Source of the DNA: Pseudomonadota bacterium
GTDB taxonomy: Bacteria; Pseudomonadota; Alphaproteobacteria; Kiloniellales; JACOMY01
DNA length: 32,275 bases
Reading direction: 5' to 3'
NCBI GenBank assembly: GCA_029781795.1
Contig: JAKOWB010000188.1
Span: 1-32,275 of the forward strand
The position numbers and the translations under genes are program-made. The notes under the pieces are model-generated. The model searched no databases, was not told the origin of the DNA, and saw only the letters and a list, made by a program, of their open reading frames with translations. This document shows, in pieces, positions 17,338 to 25,684 of the stretch. How positions within the stretch are numbered: position 1 is the first letter of the stretch; each line of letters begins with the position of its first letter.

Positions 17338-18089
17338 CGGACGCGCTGCGCCACGATGTCGAGATCGACGTTCCGCAGGCGGTTCTGGTCGAGCACCTCC
17401 AGGGCGGTGCGCTTGGGTTCCTCATTCTGGCTGATGGTCATCAGCACGAAGCGGCTCGCGTCCTGGCCGATGACCTGCCAGGTGCCGCGATACGCCGTGA
17501 CATAGGGATAGGACTGCCCGCCACCGGGGCTCGGCAGATGGACGGTCTGCCGCCCGGCGAAGGTGCCGTCGGCCCGATAGGTCGTCTCCACGGTGATGTG
17601 ATAGTAGACGCCGTTCACCACCATGGGACCGTCGAGATACCAGGTGCCCGCCAAGTAGGCCTTGAACTCCTGGTCGAGCAGGTCCTGCTCGTTGGGTGCC
17701 GGCGGCGGCGCCTCCGCGGCCTGTGGTGCGACGGCGACCAGCAGGTCCGCCAGTTCGGGCAGGTCGCGCAGGCGCGCCCACTCCGCCATGCCCTGCCTCC
17801 AGACCGCGGTGCCGCCATTGATCTCGCCCCGGGCTGCCATCTCGCGGAGCTGCGAAAGGGTATAGGGCCCCAGCGCCTGGCCCTTGGGGCTGACGTACCA
17901 CTCCGCCACCTCCTGCGTGGCTGGGGGCGCGGCCTCCTCTGGCGGTGGCGGGGGTGGCGGCGTGGCGGGACCGGATGGCTGCGGAACCTGCAGCGGCACA
18001 TCCGCTGCGAGGGCTGGCGCTGCCGGCGGGAGGAGCCCCAGCGCCAGCAGCAGGAACAGGATGGGCGTCACGCGCGTCGTGCTGGGCAT
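17334..18089 (-). CDS. exported GYF_2 (DUF4339) domain protein
   Basis: A 251-residue protein with a signal peptide (residues 1-29, ending ALA) and a Pro-rich linker with a run of seven Pro. A GYF_2 domain follows at about 62-115 (EWYVSPKGQALGPYTLSQLREMAARGEI, then AVWRQGMAEWARL). The C-terminal beta-rich domain (about 135-251: AGTWYLDGPMVVNGVYYHIT, YRGTWQVIGQDASRFVLMTIS) looks lipocalin-like but is not recognised. ATG 18089 has GGAGG seven bases upstream. GYF_2 domains usually bind peptides on cytoplasmic or membrane proteins; here the domain appears to be exported. Function unknown. Confidence 0.7.
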   Translation of the reverse strand: MPSTTRVTPILFLLLALGLLPPAAPALAADVPLQVPQPSGPATPPPPPPPEEAAPPATQEVAEWYVSPKGQALGPYTLSQLREMAARGEINGGTAVWRQGMAEWARLRDLPELADLLVAVAPQAAEAPPPAPNEQDLLDQEFKAYLAGTWYLDGPMVVNGVYYHITVETTYRADGTFAGRQTVHLPSPGGGQSYPYVTAYRGTWQVIGQDASRFVLMTISQNEEPKRTALEVLDQNRLRNVDLDIVAQRVR

Positions 18090-18227
18090 CGGTCGGCCTC
18101 CATGAATGTGCGTGGCGCCCGCTGGCGCCGGCTTCCTCTCCTTCGCACCGGTTGCTGATACCCGGCGCCTGCCTCGTGCGCCGCCCCTGCGGCGCGCGCT
18201 CTCCAGGACCTTGGCAGGCTATCGGTT

Positions 18228-18247
18228 GGGGTGAGCGGAGTCACCCC
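18228..18247 (-). terminator. hairpin downstream of the RraA-like gene
   Basis: GGGGTGA (18228-18234) and TCACCCC (18241-18247) are perfect 7-base arms with a 6-base loop, 41 bases past the RraA-like stop. No T-run follows on the minus strand, so a transcript-end or rho-assisted role is more likely than a classical terminator. The rest of 18090-18287 shows nothing I can name. Confidence 0.4.
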
Positions 18248-18287
18248 TGGCGGCGGCGCAGCGTGGCCTGCTTCACAGAACCCGCTG

Positions 18288-18998
18288 CTACGTCCGCTTC
18301 CGTGCCTTCCAGGCCTGGTACTCGGCGGCGGTCGACTCGTCCGGCGGATAGGTGCCGACCAGGCCGCGGCCGGACTGCAGCAGCTCCAGGATGAAGGGCT
18401 CTTTCGCCGCCTGCTCCAGCGCCGCTTCGGCGACCTCGGCGGCGAGGGCGCGCGGCACGACGATGGCGCCGTCGCCGTCGCAGACCATGAGGTCGCCCGG
18501 CACCACCGTCACTTCGCCGCAGCCGATCGGCAGGCCGTGGTCGAGGTAGTGCAGCCCGTGGATCGAGGCCGGCGCGGCCAGCCCGGCGCTGAACACCGGC
18601 AGGCCGACGGCGCGCAGCCCCTCGCCGTCGCGCACCGGCGTGTCGGTGACGAAACCGGCGGCGCCCAGCATCTTGAGGCGCGTGGCGTACATGTCGCCGA
18701 TCAGGCCCATGGAGCGGCAGCCGCGACCGTCGGCGACCACGACGGCACCGGCCGGCGTCGCCTCCAGCGCCTCGCGCAGCGATCCCGGCGCCTGGTAGCT
18801 CTCGGCCGTCGCCAGGTCCTCGCGCGCCGGGCTGAAGCGCAGCGTCGCGGCCGGCCCGGCACAGCGCCAGCCAGGGAAGAGCGGCGCCACACCTTGCAGC
18901 CAGCAGCGCCAGAGGCCGCGGCGATTGAGCTGCCAGGTGACCGTCGCGGTACCGGCGGTCAGCAGCGCCTGGGCGATGTCGTGGGTCTCGTCGCTCAT
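18288..18998 (-). CDS. RraA-family protein (putative aldolase / oxaloacetate-decarboxylase type)
   Basis: A 236-residue RraA-like fold. The core motif GDMYATRLKMLGAAGFVTDTPVRD (from residue 101) has Arg107, Asp119 and Arg123-Asp124, where HMG/CHA aldolases bind metal and pyruvate. VVPGDLMVCDGDGAIVVPR follows. Metal-binding members of this family are 4-hydroxy-4-methyl-2-oxoglutarate aldolases or oxaloacetate decarboxylases; true RNase E inhibitors are a minority. Its ATG overlaps the stop of the CitE-like gene as ATGA (18995-18998), so the two are translationally coupled. This suggests one catabolic or repair step on a C4-C6 dicarboxylate. Confidence 0.8.
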   Translation of the reverse strand: MSDETHDIAQALLTAGTATVTWQLNRRGLWRCWLQGVAPLFPGWRCAGPAATLRFSPAREDLATAESYQAPGSLREALEATPAGAVVVADGRGCRSMGLIGDMYATRLKMLGAAGFVTDTPVRDGEGLRAVGLPVFSAGLAAPASIHGLHYLDHGLPIGCGEVTVVPGDLMVCDGDGAIVVPRALAAEVAEAALEQAAKEPFILELLQSGRGLVGTYPPDESTAAEYQAWKARKRT

Positions 18999-19876
18999 GC
19001 TCCCTCTCCTCGCAGCGTGGCGGCGCGCGCCAGCAGCGTCTCGGCGTTGCGCAGGGTCGGCACCTCCAGCAGGTGACCGTCCAGCTCCGCCCGCCCCTCG
19101 CCCCGCGCCCGCGCGGCGGAGAAGGCGGCGACCATGCGCCGGGCCGCAGCCACCGCATCGGGCGAGGGCGTGAAGGCGGCGTTGATGCCGGCGGCGTGAC
19201 CGGGGTCGACCAGCGACTTCGCGGTCATGCCCAGCGCCGCGGCATCGCCGGCCTGGCGTACCGCGCCATCGGCATCGGCGAAGGTATAGGGATAGTCGAT
19301 GGAGAGCCTGCCGGCGGCGACACAGGCGGCGTGGAAGAAGGCGCGGGCGAAGGCCAGCTCGCCGCCGCTGCGCGTGCGCGGCGCGCCGAGATCCGTCGCC
19401 AGGTCCTCGCTGGCCAGCAGGCAGGCGATGACGCGGCCACTGGCGGTGGCGATGGCCTGGGTCTGGAACAGCGCCGCCGCGCTCTCGATGTTGGGAACCA
19501 GCCGCGTCGTGCCCTCGGCGATGGCGTTCCGCCGCTCCTCCGCGCTGACTGCCTGGTCCAGCACCAGGATGTCGTCCGGGCTGCGCACCTTGGGCAGCAG
19601 GATCGCCGCCGGGCGGGCCGGCATGACGGCGGCGAGGTCGTCGCGCCCGTCGCCGGCCAGCGGATTGACCCGCGCGGTCGGCTGGATGCCGGCGGCGCGC
19701 CAGGATTCCAGGATGGCGACGGCGGCGGCGCGCGCGGCGGGACGCTCGGCCGGCGGAGTGAAGTCCTCGAACTCCAGGATCGCGGCATCGGCGCCGCTGC
19801 CCGGCACGCGGGCGAGGCGGGCGGCGTCGGTGCCGCCGACAAAGAGCCAGGAACGGCAGAGGTGAAGCGGAAGCAT
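18995..19876 (-). CDS. HpcH/HpaI (CitE-like) aldolase/lyase family protein
   Basis: A 293-residue protein of the CitE/malyl-CoA lyase superfamily. Seen: RSWLFVGGTD at the start, GADAAILEFED (about 28-38; the usual ILDLED with the metal-side Glu-Asp kept), TARVNPL, AAILLPKV, LVPNIES, LLASEDLATDLG, and KSLVDPGHAAGINAAF. Members cleave malyl-, citramalyl- or methylmalyl-CoA, or act as malyl-CoA thioesterases. Some of the latter belong to the ethylmalonyl-CoA pathway encoded 3 kb away; that link is suggestive only. The upstream ribosome site is weak. It is coupled to the downstream RraA-like gene. Confidence 0.82.
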   Translation of the reverse strand: MLPLHLCRSWLFVGGTDAARLARVPGSGADAAILEFEDFTPPAERPAARAAAVAILESWRAAGIQPTARVNPLAGDGRDDLAAVMPARPAAILLPKVRSPDDILVLDQAVSAEERRNAIAEGTTRLVPNIESAAALFQTQAIATASGRVIACLLASEDLATDLGAPRTRSGGELAFARAFFHAACVAAGRLSIDYPYTFADADGAVRQAGDAAALGMTAKSLVDPGHAAGINAAFTPSPDAVAAARRMVAAFSAARARGEGRAELDGHLLEVPTLRNAETLLARAATLRGEGA

Positions 19877-19912
19877 GGCGGGGCTGAGACTAGGCCGCTG
19901 CGAACGCGCCTG

Positions 19913-20929
19913 TCACGCCGCGCTGCCGGGATCGAGCGGGAAACGCGCGAGATCGCGCGCCCGGTCCGGCTGCCGGCGCAGCAGGTGGTAGCGCAGCAGG
20001 TCCGCCGAGGCCCGGCGCAGGAGGAAGAGGCTCCAGCGCAGGTGCCGGGCCTCGCCGCTGCGCAGGAAGGCGCGCAGCGCCCGGCCGGCCACCTTGAGGT
20101 CGCGCAAGGGCCGGAACCAGCGCATGTAGTAGCGATGCGCAGCGGCCAGCAACGCCTCCTCGCGCGCATCCGCGGCCGGCCAGAGGCACCAGCGGCGACG
20201 GAAGCGGTGATAGGCATCCGCCGGCAGGTGCGGCAGCCGCGCCTCGCCGCCCCGCGTGACCTGCCGGACATGATGGCGCTTCAGATAGAGCGCGCGCGGC
20301 TCGAAGCAGACGCGGCCGCGCAAGGCGATCTGGCACAGGAAGTCGGTGTCCTCGTGCGGCGAGAAGTCCCGCACCCAGCCTCGCGTGGCTTCGTAGGCGT
20401 CACGACGGAAGAGGGCGAAGGGGCCCTGAGCCGTTGCACAGTAGAAGGCGACGAAGGGCGTATCGACCGCCTGCCTGCGAAGGTCACGCGGCCAGCCGAG
20501 CAGACCCGGCACGATGCGCGAGCGGCGGGCGATCCCCTGGTCCCTGCCAGCCTCGTCGATCACGCGGAAGGCACAGGTCGCGGCGACGGCCGACGGCGTG
20601 TCGTCGAGGCGCCGCACCATGGCCTCGAGGAACGCGGGGTCCCACGCATCGTCGCCATCCAGCACGCAGACGAATTCCGCCTCCGGCGGGCAGCAGGCGA
20701 AGCCGGCGTTCCGCGCATCGCCGACGCCGCCATTCGCCTTGCCGAGCACCGAGAGGCGCGGCTCGGCGGCGGCCAGGGCGCGGGCCACGGCGAGCGACTC
20801 GTCGGGGCTGCCGTCGTCGACGATGACGCCCTGCCAGTCGGCCAGTCGCTGGGCCGTCATGCTGGCGACCGTCGCCGGCAGGAAGCGGGCGTGGCGATAG
20901 CAGGTGACGATGACGAAAACGCGCGCCAT
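19913..20929 (-). CDS. family 2 glycosyltransferase
   Basis: A 338-residue GT-A fold enzyme. The N-terminal [21 protein letters not shown] is the nucleotide-sugar binding start. VIVDDGSPD (36-43), then VLDGDDAW with the metal-binding DGDD (91-94), and HEDTD (192-196, probable catalytic base) follow. The C-terminal 100 residues are Arg-rich and helical without a clear membrane span. It presumably transfers a sugar to a cell-surface polymer or lipid; acceptor and donor are unknown. It stands alone rather than in a polysaccharide cluster. A G-rich stretch lies three bases before the ATG, an unusually tight spacing. Confidence 0.85.
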   Translation of the reverse strand: MARVFVIVTCYRHARFLPATVASMTAQRLADWQGVIVDDGSPDESLAVARALAAAEPRLSVLGKANGGVGDARNAGFACCPPEAEFVCVLDGDDAWDPAFLEAMVRRLDDTPSAVAATCAFRVIDEAGRDQGIARRSRIVPGLLGWPRDLRRQAVDTPFVAFYCATAQGPFALFRRDAYEATRGWVRDFSPHEDTDFLCQIALRGRVCFEPRALYLKRHHVRQVTRGGEARLPHLPADAYHRFRRRWCLWPAADAREEALLAAAHRYYMRWFRPLRDLKVAGRALRAFLRSGEARHLRWSLFLLRRASADLLRYHLLRRQPDRARDLARFPLDPGSAA

Positions 20930-21075
20930 GGGCCCCCCGCGCTGCGGCGCCGGCCCGCTGCGACACGCTGTCAGGCCTGGAGCCGAGACTAGGCCGCCGC
21001 GCTGGAGCCTGTCACCCTGGCGCGCTAAGGTCCGGCCGTCACAAGCCCGGCCGACAGAGCGAGGAACCAGGACTC

Positions 21076-22470
<1,395 letters not shown>

Positions 22471-22506
22471 AAGATCCGAGGGCGCTCGCGGTTCCCATGA
22501 GTCGTC

Positions 22507-22533
22507 TTGACACCTTGCCCTTCAAGGTATAGA
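22507..22533 (+). promoter_or_regulatory. padR promoter with operator in the spacer
   Basis: TTGACA at 22507-22512 and TATAGA at 22528-22533 form a strong sigma-70-like promoter with a short 15-base spacer. ACCTTG (22512-22517) and CAAGGT (22523-22528) form a perfect 6-base inverted repeat around five bases, filling the spacer exactly. A dimeric repressor bound there would block polymerase, and the short spacer could be corrected by distortion. Autoregulation by the PadR protein encoded 10 bases downstream is the natural inference. Confidence 0.65.
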
Positions 22534-22543
22534 CCCTCGACCC

Positions 22544-22954
22544 ATGTCCCGCGTCACCGCCCGCGCCATCCCCCGCCCGACGGCCGACTTCGGCGATGCG
22601 GGCTATTGGGCCGGCACGATCAAGATGAGCCTGTCGAAGCTTTTCATCCTGGCGGCGCTGCACGAGAAGCCACTGCACGGCTATGAGATCGCGCGCAGCG
22701 TCGAGCGCTCGACCAGGGGCTGCTGCTCGCCGACCGAGGGCACGATCTATCCGGCCCTGCGCGAGTTCGAGGCCGGCGGCTACGTCACGGTCGAGGAGAG
22801 CGTGGTGCAGGGGCGCGGGCGCAAGACCTATAGCCTGACCGACAGGGGCCGCCAGGCCTTCAAGGTCGGCATGGAGGCCTGGGCCGACGCGACCCGCGCG
22901 CTGACCGACACGGCCGCCGCGGTGGAGCGGCGCGGCTGGGGCTGCTGCGGCTGA
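22544..22954 (+). CDS. PadR-family transcriptional regulator with two vicinal Cys pairs
   Basis: A 136-residue regulator. The PadR winged helix spans about 28-105: LSKLFILAALHEKPLHGYEI, SPTEGTIYPALREFEAGGYV, and GRKTYSLTDRGRQAF. A short dimerisation helix (to about 127) follows. Unusual: Cys60-Cys61 lie just before the recognition helix (RGCCSPTEG) and Cys134-Cys135 end the protein (GWGCCG). Such pairs could bind soft metals, arsenite or thiol-reactive agents. No ribosome site precedes the ATG, and the -10 box ends 10 bases before it, so the mRNA is nearly leaderless; ATG 22625 (Met28) is an alternative start. It heads a four-gene block with the oxidoreductase and two transporters. Confidence 0.85.
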   Translation: MSRVTARAIPRPTADFGDAGYWAGTIKMSLSKLFILAALHEKPLHGYEIARSVERSTRGCCSPTEGTIYPALREFEAGGYVTVEESVVQGRGRKTYSLTDRGRQAFKVGMEAWADATRALTDTAAAVERRGWGCCG

Positions 22955-22969
22955 GTTTTTTTCGCTGGA

Positions 22970-22996
22970 TACCTCGATCAACGATGCATCGAGGCA
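22970..22996. promoter_or_regulatory. second PadR-like operator in front of the oxidoreductase
   Basis: CCTCGAT (22972-22978) and ATCGAGG (22988-22994) are perfect 7-base arms nine bases apart, around a CGATGCATCG palindrome at 22982-22991. The flanks read outward as CGAGGTAT and CGAGGCAT. With CAAGGTAT and CAAGGTGT of the padR site, all four halves fit CRAGGYRT. A T-run (22956-22962) just precedes it. It may be a second binding site or a leader hairpin. Confidence 0.45.
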
Positions 22997-23013
22997 TGAG
23001 GAGGGAGAGGGCC

Positions 23014-24402
23014 ATGTCCTGCTGTGGGTCCAAGGCCGGCGCCGCGCCGGGTGCAAGCTGCCCCGCACCGGCGCCAAAGACGCTGCCGGTCGCGGTGATC
23101 GGCGCCGGTCCGGTCGGCCTCGCCGCCGCGGTCGAGCTGCTGGGCCAGGGGCTGACGCCGCTGGTGCTGGAGGCCGGGCCCGGCCCCGGCACGCACCTGC
23201 TCGACTGGGGCCATGTGCAGTTCTTCTCGCCCTGGCGCTATTCGCTGCACCGCCCCTCGGTCGCGCTGCTGCGGGACGCGGGCTGGCGCCTGCCGGACCC
23301 CGAGGCCTTTCCCACCGGCGCCGAGCTGGTGCGGGACTATCTCGCGCCGCTGGCGGCGCTGCCGCTGCTGGCGCCGCATCTCCGCTTCGGCCAGCGGGTC
23401 ACCGCCGTGGCACGCGCCGGCAACGGCAAGCTGCGCGACGCCGGGCGCGAGGCGCAGCCCTTCGAGATTCGGACGCAGGACGCCGACGGCCGCGAACGGC
23501 GCTTCCTGGCGCGCGCGGTGATCGACGCCACCGGCACCTGGAGCCGGCCGAACCCGGCCGGCGCCAGCGGCCTGCCGGCGCTGGGCGAGGCGCGCCACGG
23601 CGGCCGCATCCGCTATGCCATGCCCGACGTGCTGGGACGCGAGCGCGCGCGCTATGCCGGACGGCGCGTCGCCGTGCTGGGCGGCGGCCACTCGGCCGCC
23701 GGCACGCTGATCGACCTGGCGAACCTGGCCGAGGCGGCGCCGGGCACCGAGATCGTCTGGGTGCTGCGCCGGCGCGACTTCTCCACCGTGTTCGGCAGCG
23801 CGCAGGACCAGCTCTCGGCCCGCGGCGCGCTGGGCCAACGCCTGAAGCGGCTGAGCGAGACCGGCCACTTCCAGATCGTCGCCCCCTTCCAGCTCGACTC
23901 GATCGAGGACCAAGGCGGCCGCCTGCTGCTGCGCGACGGCGCCAGCCTGCAGACCGTGGCCTGCGACGAGCTGGTGGCGGCGACCGGCTTCCGCCCCGAC
24001 CTCTCCTTCCTCGGCGAATTGCGGCTGGACCTCGATCCGGCGCTGGACTGCCCGCGCGCGCTGGGGCCGCTGATCGATCCCAACGTGCACAGCTGCGGCA
24101 CGGTGCGCCCGCACGGCGCGCGCGAGCTGCAGCAGCCCGAGGCCGGCTTCTTCCTGGCGGGCATGAAGTCCTATGGCCGCGCGCCGACCTTCCTGCTGAT
24201 GACCGGCTACGAGCAGGTACGCTCCATCGCCGCCTGGATCGCCGGCGACCGCGCCGCGGCCGAGCGGGTCGAGCTGGACCTGCCGGAAACCGGCGTCTGC
24301 AGCGGCCCCGCCGAGGTCGAGGCGGCCGCGGCCTGCTGCGCGCCGGCCGCAGGGAAGACCTGCACAGCGGTACAAGAGGAAATCGTGGCGGCTGTGAAAT
24401 GA
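23014..24402 (+). CDS. FAD-dependent oxidoreductase with Cys-rich termini
   Basis: A 462-residue flavoprotein of the FMO / thioredoxin-reductase-like class. The FAD site is VAVIGAGPVGLAAAVELL (about 27-44) and the NAD(P) site VAVLGGGHSAAGTLIDLA; VAATGFRPDL is the ATGxxP-type motif near the C-terminal third. Unusual termini: MSCCGSKAG...SC (Cys3, 4, 16), and near the C-terminus GVCSG, AAACCAPAAGKTC. Such Cys clusters are common in arsenic and mercury proteins. The start at 23014 follows a strong GAGGAGGGAGAGG; ATGs at 22984 and 22996 would bury it. An ArsO-like flavin monooxygenase is one possibility. Substrate unknown. Confidence 0.8.
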   Translation: MSCCGSKAGAAPGASCPAPAPKTLPVAVIGAGPVGLAAAVELLGQGLTPLVLEAGPGPGTHLLDWGHVQFFSPWRYSLHRPSVALLRDAGWRLPDPEAFPTGAELVRDYLAPLAALPLLAPHLRFGQRVTAVARAGNGKLRDAGREAQPFEIRTQDADGRERRFLARAVIDATGTWSRPNPAGASGLPALGEARHGGRIRYAMPDVLGRERARYAGRRVAVLGGGHSAAGTLIDLANLAEAAPGTEIVWVLRRRDFSTVFGSAQDQLSARGALGQRLKRLSETGHFQIVAPFQLDSIEDQGGRLLLRDGASLQTVACDELVAATGFRPDLSFLGELRLDLDPALDCPRALGPLIDPNVHSCGTVRPHGARELQQPEAGFFLAGMKSYGRAPTFLLMTGYEQVRSIAAWIAGDRAAAERVELDLPETGVCSGPAEVEAAAACCAPAAGKTCTAVQEEIVAAVK

Positions 24403-24409
24403 TCGCTCC

Positions 24410-24435
24410 CGCCGCCGGCCTGACTGCCGGCGGCG
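24410..24435 (+). other. strong GC hairpin between oxidoreductase and first MFS gene
   Basis: CGCCGCCGGC (24410-24419) pairs perfectly with GCCGGCGGCG (24426-24435) around a 6-base loop. It lies in the 46-base gap and abuts the GAGGAA ribosome site of the TTG-initiated transporter. It could stabilise the upstream message or damp transporter translation. No T-run follows, so it is not an intrinsic terminator. Confidence 0.5.
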
Positions 24436-24448
24436 AGGAAGCCGCCCC

Positions 24449-25684
24449 TTGTCCAGCCCCAGCGCCGTGAGTCCCGAGATCCTGCCCGCCGCCAGCACGC
24501 CGCGGCGGCGCTTCGGCGTCGTGGCGCTGCTGGGCGTCATGACCATCCTGACCTATGGCACCAGCTACTACCTGCTGACGGTGCTGGCGCCGGCCATCGT
24601 GGCCGAGACCGGCTGGCCGCTGGCGCTGGTGGTCGGCGGCCTGTCGCTGGGGCTGCTGGTCTCCGGCCTCGCCGCGCCCTGGGTCGGGCGGCGGATCGAG
24701 GCGCTGGGCGGCCGCGCCGTGCTGCCCGCCGGCTGCGCCGTGCTGGCCGCCGGCCTGGCATTGCTCGGCGCCGCCCACGCGCTGTGGCTCTACGCGCTCG
24801 CCTGGATCGTGCTGGGGATCGGCATGGCGGCGACGCTCTATGACGCCGCCTTCGCCACGCTCGGCCGGCAGTACGGCCTCAAGGCGCGCGCGCTCATCAC
24901 GCTGCTGACGCTGTTCGGCGGCTTCGCCTCCACCATCTGCTGGCCGCTCAGCGCCCTGCTGGTCGAGGCGCTGGACTGGCGCGGCGCCTGCTTCGTCTAT
25001 GCCGGCCTGCTGCTGTCGCTGGCGCTGCCGCTGCGCCTCTGCCTGGCGCCGCCGCCGCCGCACCTGCTGCCCGGCGGGGCCAGCCCGGCCGATCCGCCGC
25101 CGCGTCTGCCGCGCGACCGCGTGCGCCTGCTGCTGGTGCTGGGCTTCTGCTTCGCCCTCTCGGCCACCATCACCACGGTGCTCTCGATCCACCTGATCGC
25201 GCTGCTCGGCGTGCGCGACGTGGCGCTGGCCGGCGCCGTCGCCTACGGCACGCTGATCGGGCCGAGCCAGGTCGGCGGCCGCGTCATCGAGTACGCGGTC
25301 GGCCGGCGCGTGCATCCGCTCTGGACGCTCGTCGCCTCGACCCTGCCGATGGCGCTGGGCCTGACCCTGCTCGCCCTCGGCTGGGGCTGGATCGCGCTGT
25401 CGCTGGTGCTCTATGGCGGCGGTGTGGGCGTGAAGTCGATCGCCGCCGGCACCGTGCCGCTGGCCCTGGTGGGGCAGCGCGGCTATGCCGTCGTCATGGG
25501 CCGCCTGGCGGCGCCCAGCCTCATCATGCAGGCCCTGGCGCCGGTCGCCGCCGCCCGCTACCTGGAAGGCGGCGGCGACGCCGCGGCCCGGCTCTGGTGG
25601 GTGCTGGCCGGCAGCGCGATCCTGAACCTGCTGCTGTCGCTCTGGCTGCTCGGCGTCGGCCGGCGGACGACCGCCGCGGCATGA
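24449..25684 (+). CDS. MFS transporter, first of a tandem pair
   Basis: A 411-residue inner-membrane carrier with about 12 hydrophobic segments in two halves split by a Pro-rich loop (about residues 200-225). The loop 2-3 motif A is represented by APWVGRRIEALGG. It begins with TTG (24449), supported by GAGGAA eight bases upstream; a GTG at 24467 is too far from that site. It is a close paralogue of the next gene: both share VLAPAIVAETGWPL, VVGGLSL, GRxxHPLWTL and VPLALVGQRGYA. Context with PadR and a Cys-rich flavoprotein suggests efflux of a toxic compound or of the flavoprotein's product. Substrate unknown; similarity to arsenical MFS exporters could not be tested. Confidence 0.85.
   Translation: MSSPSAVSPEILPAASTPRRRFGVVALLGVMTILTYGTSYYLLTVLAPAIVAETGWPLALVVGGLSLGLLVSGLAAPWVGRRIEALGGRAVLPAGCAVLAAGLALLGAAHALWLYALAWIVLGIGMAATLYDAAFATLGRQYGLKARALITLLTLFGGFASTICWPLSALLVEALDWRGACFVYAGLLLSLALPLRLCLAPPPPHLLPGGASPADPPPRLPRDRVRLLLVLGFCFALSATITTVLSIHLIALLGVRDVALAGAVAYGTLIGPSQVGGRVIEYAVGRRVHPLWTLVASTLPMALGLTLLALGWGWIALSLVLYGGGVGVKSIAAGTVPLALVGQRGYAVVMGRLAAPSLIMQALAPVAAARYLEGGGDAAARLWWVLAGSAILNLLLSLWLLGVGRRTTAAA

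Noticed and set aside
22910..22962. T7 run after padR as an intrinsic terminator
   Set aside because: The nearest GC stem (22916-22936) is 19 bases from the T-run and inside the gene; no stem abuts the T-run.
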